Shown: positions 5,025-9,728 of the stretch, piece after piece
Layout of the letters: each line of letters starts with the position of its first letter
Position numbering within the stretch: position 1 is the first letter of the stretch
Source of the DNA: Nostoc cf. edaphicum LEGE 07299
GTDB taxonomy: Bacteria; Cyanobacteriota; Cyanobacteriia; Cyanobacteriales; Nostocaceae
Direction of reading: 5' to 3'
DNA: 9,728 bases
NCBI RefSeq assembly: GCF_015207245.1
Contig: NZ_JADEXF010000055.1
Coordinates: 1 to 9,728 of the forward strand
Notes under the pieces: model-generated
What the model was told of the DNA's origin: nothing
The model's input: the letters and a program-made list of their open reading frames with translations, nothing else
The model's database searches: none
Translations under genes and position numbers: made by a program

Positions 5025-5582
5025 TTAGTGACTTGCAGCAATCATGGCTGTCATCAACTCTGTCATTTTCCAGCGTCCGGTATATCGAATGTTATTGATA
5101 AATAGGGCTGGAGCAGCCGTGACTCCACTCTTGCATCCACTTTCAATATCTTTATTGATACGATCAATATGCACTTGTTTAGACAGATCTTTGAGAAACT
5201 GAGGGATATCAAGCCCTAAATCATTGGCGTACTCGACAAGATAACCATTCTCCAACTTTTGTTGATGGGCAAATAAAGTATCATTCATTAACCAAAACTG
5301 TCCTTGGACAGCGGCGGCAACGGCTGCTTCGGCTGCCCGTTGAGCTTGGGGATGAATCTGTGCTTGCGGAAAATGACGGAAGATAAAGCATAAATCATCC
5401 TCTCCAAAAGAAGCACTAAGTTCTCCTTTGAGCACTTTAATCAGCTTGTAAACATCCGCACTTTTAGAGCATTGATAGTCTCCATACATCACCAGCACGA
5501 CCTTAGCACTCAGCACACCTCGCATCCAATCCTGGGTTGAAGGGGGTACAAGTAAGGAACTGTGGCTACGATCGTCGTTCAT
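5025..5582 (-). CDS. DsbA-family thioredoxin-fold protein with CSKS active site
   Basis: A 185-residue protein of the DsbA-like (DSBA/Thioredoxin_4) fold. VVLVMYGDYQC (28-38) is the first strand and active-site approach, matching the family's YGDYECPYC. The helical insert contains FIFRHFPQAQIHPQAQRAAEA (67-86), strongly characteristic of these proteins, and AAPALFINN (156-164) is the cis-proline loop with Pro158. The active site reads Cys38-Ser-Lys-Ser41, so the resolving cysteine is missing and a normal dithiol oxidase mechanism is not possible; Cys65 and Cys150 lie elsewhere. There is no signal peptide or lipobox, so the product is probably cytoplasmic, unlike true DsbA. The gene stands alone, with the two-component genes 221 bases upstream. 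Its role could be monothiol/glutathione chemistry or a redox-inactive binding function (inference). Confidence 0.87.
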   Translation of the reverse strand: MNDDRSHSSLLVPPSTQDWMRGVLSAKVVLVMYGDYQCSKSADVYKLIKVLKGELSASFGEDDLCFIFRHFPQAQIHPQAQRAAEAAVAAAVQGQFWLMNDTLFAHQQKLENGYLVEYANDLGLDIPQFLKDLSKQVHIDRINKDIESGCKSGVTAAPALFINNIRYTGRWKMTELMTAMIAASH

Positions 5583-5761
5583 TTTTCTACATTTACATCA
5601 AGCATGGAACCTTGCAATTTACTTATTCAATCCACTGATTGCATAACTGTTTGCATAAATTCAATATAGGAGATCGCCTTCAAGCTGTCGTCTATAGCGA
5701 GTTAAAAGTTTTACAGTACAAATTGATAGAGTCGCCATGCCATCGTGGAGTAGAAAGCTGG

Positions 5762-5779
5762 TTCTAACTCAAGTTAGAA
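5762..5779. repeat. Perfect 8-bp inverted repeat after the response regulator gene
   Basis: TTCTAACT and AGTTAGAA pair across a CA loop about 25 bases past the regulator stop codon. The position suits a transcript end, but the stem is AT-rich and is not followed by a T-run on the minus strand, so a terminator role is weakly supported. An operator is an alternative. The rest of the 221-base gap shows nothing I can name. Confidence 0.4.
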
Positions 5780-5803
5780 TCCCAATTCTATCGAAAGTAC
5801 ACC

Positions 5804-6445
5804 CTACAAACTGACAATGCCGCGTTTAACGGCAACAATTACAGCTTGGGTGCGATCGCTGACATCTAACTTATTCAAAATCCGATTAACATGAGATTTA
5901 ACCGTGCCTTCACCGATACTCAAAGCAGTCGCAATATCGGCATTACTCATCCCCTGCGCCAGTGAGCCGAGTACTTCTAGTTCTCGTTCACTCAGTTCTG
6001 GATTGCTGAGGCGCTGTACCAACTTTGCTCCCACATCGGGCGGAATGTACTTCTGACCCCGGTGAACGGTACGAATAGCATTCAGAAGCTCGTCAGGTTC
6101 AGTTTCTTTCAACAGATATCCTTTTGCGCCTGCCTGCAATCCCCGATAGATATCTTCGTCACTATCATACGTGGTCAGTACAATAATCCGAGCAGATTTA
6201 GCAGTAGCACAAATTGCACCGATGGCGGCAACTCCTTCCACTTCAGGCATTCGCAGATCCATGAGTGTGACATCTGGTTGGTGTTCCCGAAACAAGGCGA
6301 TCGCCTGTTCACCATTTTCAGCTTGGGCAATCACCTGCATATCTGGGTCACGGTTAATAATCGTGGCTAATCCTTGCCGAAAAATGGCGTGATCGTCCGC
6401 AATCAGAACCCGAATGGTCGTGGCTTGGCTCATTGTAATGCTCAC
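5804..6445 (-). CDS. NarL/FixJ-type LuxR response regulator
   Basis: A 213-residue two-domain DNA-binding response regulator. The receiver domain (about 11-130) has the acidic pair Asp17-Asp18, the phosphoacceptor Asp63 in LMDLRMP, Thr91 in LTTYDSD and Lys113 in LLKE. The C-terminal LuxR/GerE helix-turn-helix (about 149-213) carries LSERELEVL, GMSNADIATALSIGEGTVKSH and LNKLDVSDRTQAV. All key residues are present. Its GTG start at 6445 directly abuts the TGA of the histidine kinase (6446-6448); an ATG four codons later (6433) is the alternative, and either would be translationally coupled. HisKA_3 kinases normally signal to NarL-type regulators, so it is the expected partner of the upstream kinase. 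Target genes are unknown. Confidence 0.96.
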   Translation of the reverse strand: MSITMSQATTIRVLIADDHAIFRQGLATIINRDPDMQVIAQAENGEQAIALFREHQPDVTLMDLRMPEVEGVAAIGAICATAKSARIIVLTTYDSDEDIYRGLQAGAKGYLLKETEPDELLNAIRTVHRGQKYIPPDVGAKLVQRLSNPELSERELEVLGSLAQGMSNADIATALSIGEGTVKSHVNRILNKLDVSDRTQAVIVAVKRGIVSL

Positions 6446-9400
6446 TCAAGGGTTGACGGTGACAATAATTTCTGTTCCTTGTCCAGGTTGACTCCTAATC
6501 GTTAGTTGTGCGCCGATGCGCTCTGCCCGTTCGCTCATGCCGAGTAAGCCAAAACCCTCAGAGGCTGAAATACTCCCAACTCCAAAGCCCTGTCCATTGT
6601 CTCTCACGCGCAAGCAAAACTGGTCGCGATCGTAGACTAGCTCCACTCGAATTTCGTCAGCATTGGCGTATCTAATCGCATTAGTTAATGCTTCCTGCCC
6701 AATCCGTAGTAGGTTATTCTCGACTTCAGTGGGTAGAGAATACACTGCACCCTTGATCTCATAATGTAGAGTGGTGTCAGTTGCAGCAGCCCTGATTTGA
6801 GCGATGAGACGATGTAGAGCGCTCTGTAAACTGCCCTCCTCCAAAAGCTGAGGACGGAGCGCGACAACCGATCGCCGCGCTTCAGTCAGTCCAGTTCGTG
6901 CCAATTCTTTGATCAGGTCTAGATGTGCCTGAGTTGCTTCTAAATCATCCGTTAGCACCTGTTTTGCCGCTCCCACCTGAGCCAGAATGCCTGTAAACGC
7001 CTGAGCGAGTGTGTCGTGAATTTCGCGTGCCATGCGGTTGCGCTCCTCTAAAATTGAGGCTTCTTCTGCTTGCTTCTGCGCCGTAATATCTCGCACCAGC
7101 CAAATCACCTGATCGTGGCTGATTGGGGCAATGCGAGCCGAAAACCACATTTCTCGTCCATTTAGAAACGCACCATACTCGACCGTGAGGATTTGTTGGG
7201 TTCTCAGTACCTGCTGAATATAACCTAGAAACTCATCAGCTTCTTCCCTTCCGAGTTGATGCATAGTTTTACCAATCATCTCCTCAAAGGGTTGCCATAG
7301 CAGATTTCGTTCCAGTACCATTATTTCAAGGAATCGCCCTTCAGCAGAGAATACAAACAATGGATCGGGAATTGCCTCAATTAGAGTCCGTAGCTTTGAC
7401 TCTGAGACTTGTAGGGCTGCTTCTGCTTGCTTGCGATCGTTAATGTCAACGTGGGTTCCCAACATCCGCATGGGTTGACCTGATTCGTCCCAGGCAACAA
7501 TTTTGCCAACAGAAAGAGTCCATTTCCACTGACCATCCTGGGTACGCTGGCGATACTCTGCTTGATAGCTAGGGATTTTTCCAGCAATGTAAGCACGGTA
7601 GGTTGCGACAACTGATTCTCTGTCATCAGGATGCAAACGAGCAATCCATTCAGAAATGGTTTCGTGGAATGTTGCTGGATTGTAGCCCAGCATTAAAGCG
7701 TATTCCGGGTTAACAATTCTTTCTTCAGTTTTTAAATCGAGATCGTAGAGTCCTTGATTTGTGGCTGTTAGTGCCAGGCGCAGCCGTTCTTCACTATTTT
7801 GTAGAGCGGCTTCTGCTTGTTTGCGATCGCTAATATCCGCAATCACCCCTTCGATGTAGTTATCGTCTGCATTTAGATAAAGAGAGAAAAGCCCCCAAAA
7901 CAATGTCCCATCTCGTTTTCGCATCTGGACTTCAAAGCTTCGCACTTCCCGATCCCGCTTCAGCAACTCAATGAGGTGTTGGTGATCGCTGGGATCTGCA
8001 TAATAGCCTATGACGTGTTCAAGCCCAATGATCTCCTCTGGTGAATCAAAGCCAAACAGATTGGCATGACGTTGATTGGCATCGAGAATTAATCCATCCG
8101 AGAGGCGGACTCGGAAGATGCCAACCTGCGAGTTTTCAAAGATAGTTCGGAACTTAGCTTCACTGCGTTGTAAAGCCTCTTCTGCTTGTTTACGCTGGGT
8201 GGTGTCATTGCCAACCGATAAGATTTCAACGACCTCTCCCTGGTCATTGAAGATGGCTTGATTCGACCAGGCCATCCAAACTCGCCGACCGTCTCGGCAC
8301 AGGTTTTCACTCTCGCCTTGCGGGTACAATTGAGGATTACGAAGTAAATCGTGAACAAATGGTTTGACATCGCGTCCAGAGGTTTCGATGTCTGGAATGA
8401 TGGTTTCAAATAAGGTTCGCCCTACAATCTGATGTTCTTCATAGCCTAGGAGTTTCACCCCATAATCGTTGATGTATCGAATTCGTCCTTGCGTGTCATA
8501 GCAAATGATGACGGAATTCGCGGTTTGTAGCAGGTTACGGTAATTGGCCTCACTTTGTCGTAACGCAGCAGTTCGTTCTGCGACCTGTTGCTCTAAAGTG
8601 CAGTTGTAGTCGGCTAGGAGTTTCTCGGCTTGTTTGCGCTCTGTAATGTCCTGAAAGGTAGCGATCGCATGAGTGATATTGCCCTGTTGATCAAAAACTG
8701 GTGTTCCCCGTGCCTCAAGTAGAATTGTGACATGATCTCGACGAATTTCTATATCTTCAGTCCTGATGCGTTCGCCCCTTAATGCCCGCACAGCAGGCAA
8801 GCTCTCCGCTGGATAGATTTGATTCGTTCCCGCTACATAAAGCTGATAAGCCTCTGATATCTGCTCCGGTGCTATGGAAGTATCAGTTTCTTTGCCCATG
8901 AGTTGATTGCCGCATTGGTTGGCATAGTAAGGACAACCCGTCGCATCCACGATCGCAATTCCCACCGGAATCGCTTCGAGGAACTGCGTGATCTTGCTTT
9001 CCTTAGCCTGTAGTTCTGAGTAAAGGTTGGCATTTTCGATGGCGATCGCTGCTTGGGTCGATAATAGCTGCAAGACCTGCGATCGCTCTGGTGTAAATAC
9101 TCCAGTTGCTAACCGATTTTCTAAATACAATACACCGACCAGCTTGGCTTGATTCAGCAGCGGCAAACAGAAAATAGATTGAGGCTGGTTCTGTTGAATG
9201 TATGGCTCATTAATAAAAGCACCTTCACGAGTCGCATCATTTAAGGTGACAGGCTTTAGAGTCCGAATCACATATTGAATGATTGATTCTGGCAATTGAT
9301 TGGCAATTGGAATAGACTGTAACACCTGAGTCGCACAAGCATTCTCATCGGTATTGAGTTCACAAGCCGCTTCAATCAACCATTCTCCTGAGTTTTCTAA

Positions 9401-9728
9401 AATCAGATATCCGGTTTGTGCGCCAGCATTCTCAATTAAAGTTTGCATCAGTGATCGCAGCAATTGCTTCAGTTCAATTTCACGAGAAATCGCCTGTGAA
9501 GCTTTCATCACTGCTGCTAAATCGAAAGCGGTATGGAAGGGATTAGGGATAGTTTCAGCAGTAATAGGAATTGATGTGGAAGCGGCTCTAGACGACTGAG
9601 AAAAGAACTGTGGATAGCGTTTTTCTAAGTCTTTAACTTTAGCGGTTGCGCCCCAGCGATCGTAGCAATAGTGCGCCTCTTTCATATAAGTTTGAGCAAT
9701 TTTTGACCGACCTCGCACCAGATAATGT
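6446..9728 (-). CDS. Multi-sensor GAF/PAS histidine kinase (HisKA_3), 5' end outside window
   Basis: The frame is open to the window edge; the GTG at 9718 (residue 1 here) is preceded in frame by HYL, so the true start lies outside. The first 40 residues (KIAQTYMKEAHYCYDRWGA, then LEKRYPQFF) match the segment that joins the ATPase/helical region to the GAF domain in large cyanobacterial Ser/Thr-kinase-AAA-sensor fusions (from memory). Domains: GAF 75-235; PAS/PAC modules at about 243-360, 388-510, 518-635, 642-763 and 770-883, each ending in an RKQAE-type linker; a short coiled coil at 360-390; HisKA_3 with His901 in MAREIHDTLAQ; HATPase_c with N box Asn1013, RDNGQGF (1039-1045) and GFGLLGM (1055-1061). 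All catalytic boxes are intact. No membrane segment is visible in this part, so sensing is probably cytoplasmic (redox, light via bound cofactor, or small ligand; unknown). It forms an operon with the response regulator. Confidence 0.93.
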   Translation of the reverse strand, partial: HYLVRGRSKIAQTYMKEAHYCYDRWGATAKVKDLEKRYPQFFSQSSRAASTSIPITAETIPNPFHTAFDLAAVMKASQAISREIELKQLLRSLMQTLIENAGAQTGYLILENSGEWLIEAACELNTDENACATQVLQSIPIANQLPESIIQYVIRTLKPVTLNDATREGAFINEPYIQQNQPQSIFCLPLLNQAKLVGVLYLENRLATGVFTPERSQVLQLLSTQAAIAIENANLYSELQAKESKITQFLEAIPVGIAIVDATGCPYYANQCGNQLMGKETDTSIAPEQISEAYQLYVAGTNQIYPAESLPAVRALRGERIRTEDIEIRRDHVTILLEARGTPVFDQQGNITHAIATFQDITERKQAEKLLADYNCTLEQQVAERTAALRQSEANYRNLLQTANSVIICYDTQGRIRYINDYGVKLLGYEEHQIVGRTLFETIIPDIETSGRDVKPFVHDLLRNPQLYPQGESENLCRDGRRVWMAWSNQAIFNDQGEVVEILSVGNDTTQRKQAEEALQRSEAKFRTIFENSQVGIFRVRLSDGLILDANQRHANLFGFDSPEEIIGLEHVIGYYADPSDHQHLIELLKRDREVRSFEVQMRKRDGTLFWGLFSLYLNADDNYIEGVIADISDRKQAEAALQNSEERLRLALTATNQGLYDLDLKTEERIVNPEYALMLGYNPATFHETISEWIARLHPDDRESVVATYRAYIAGKIPSYQAEYRQRTQDGQWKWTLSVGKIVAWDESGQPMRMLGTHVDINDRKQAEAALQVSESKLRTLIEAIPDPLFVFSAEGRFLEIMVLERNLLWQPFEEMIGKTMHQLGREEADEFLGYIQQVLRTQQILTVEYGAFLNGREMWFSARIAPISHDQVIWLVRDITAQKQAEEASILEERNRMAREIHDTLAQAFTGILAQVGAAKQVLTDDLEATQAHLDLIKELARTGLTEARRSVVALRPQLLEEGSLQSALHRLIAQIRAAATDTTLHYEIKGAVYSLPTEVENNLLRIGQEALTNAIRYANADEIRVELVYDRDQFCLRVRDNGQGFGVGSISASEGFGLLGMSERAERIGAQLTIRSQPGQGTEIIVTVNP

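Overview
The window looks like chromosome from a cyanobacterium, probably a filamentous one. At least eight copies of the octamer GCGATCGC (HIP1, highly over-represented in many cyanobacterial genomes) are visible, at 1462, 4967, 5852, 6297, 7823, 8661, 9042 and 9079. The intergenic and inserted repeats are of cyanobacterial small-palindrome type, and the large sensor kinase has the GAF/multi-PAS architecture common in that phylum. Species cannot be fixed from sequence alone. Every gene and gene remnant I can support lies on the minus strand, so transcription runs from the right end to the left end.

Right end (5804-9728): a two-component operon. A GAF / five-PAS / HisKA_3 histidine kinase, cut by the window edge, is followed without a gap by a NarL/LuxR-type response regulator. 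Its N-terminal tail suggests that the full protein is a very large Ser/Thr-kinase-AAA-sensor-histidine-kinase fusion (inference).

Middle (4161-5582): a DsbA-like thioredoxin-fold protein with a CSKS active site instead of CxxC; a degraded AraC-family regulator that still encodes both helix-turn-helix regions in shifted frames; and a small exported protein rich in Tyr, Arg and Asp with a tandem 9-residue repeat.

Scarred block (2447-4114): the most unusual part. An SDR dehydrogenase gene survives only as its N-terminal Rossmann half, and that half carries an in-frame insertion of about 105 bp made of small palindromes. The leader, ribosome binding site and first codons of this gene are duplicated about 950 bp away, upstream of a CPBP intramembrane protease. 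There the copied start opens a 20-codon reading frame that ends in a TGATG overlap with a possible protease start codon. A 71-bp fold-back element has inserted into the duplicated leader. Beyond it lies a 31-bp copy of the 3' end of the exported-protein gene. Next to the SDR remnant sits a 194-bp MITE-like element with perfect 13-bp terminal inverted repeats and a perfect 10-bp target-site duplication.

Left end (77-2289): a TMEM175-type potassium channel, a Rid-family (YjgF/UK114) protein that lacks the usual catalytic arginine, and a zinc-independent quinone oxidoreductase / MDR dehydrogenase. AraC regulator, SDR, Rid protein and MDR oxidoreductase could be remains of one redox or detoxification locus now being broken up by repeats; this is inference. 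I did not find a clearly new multi-gene system. The novelty here is in the small mobile elements and what they have done to genes.
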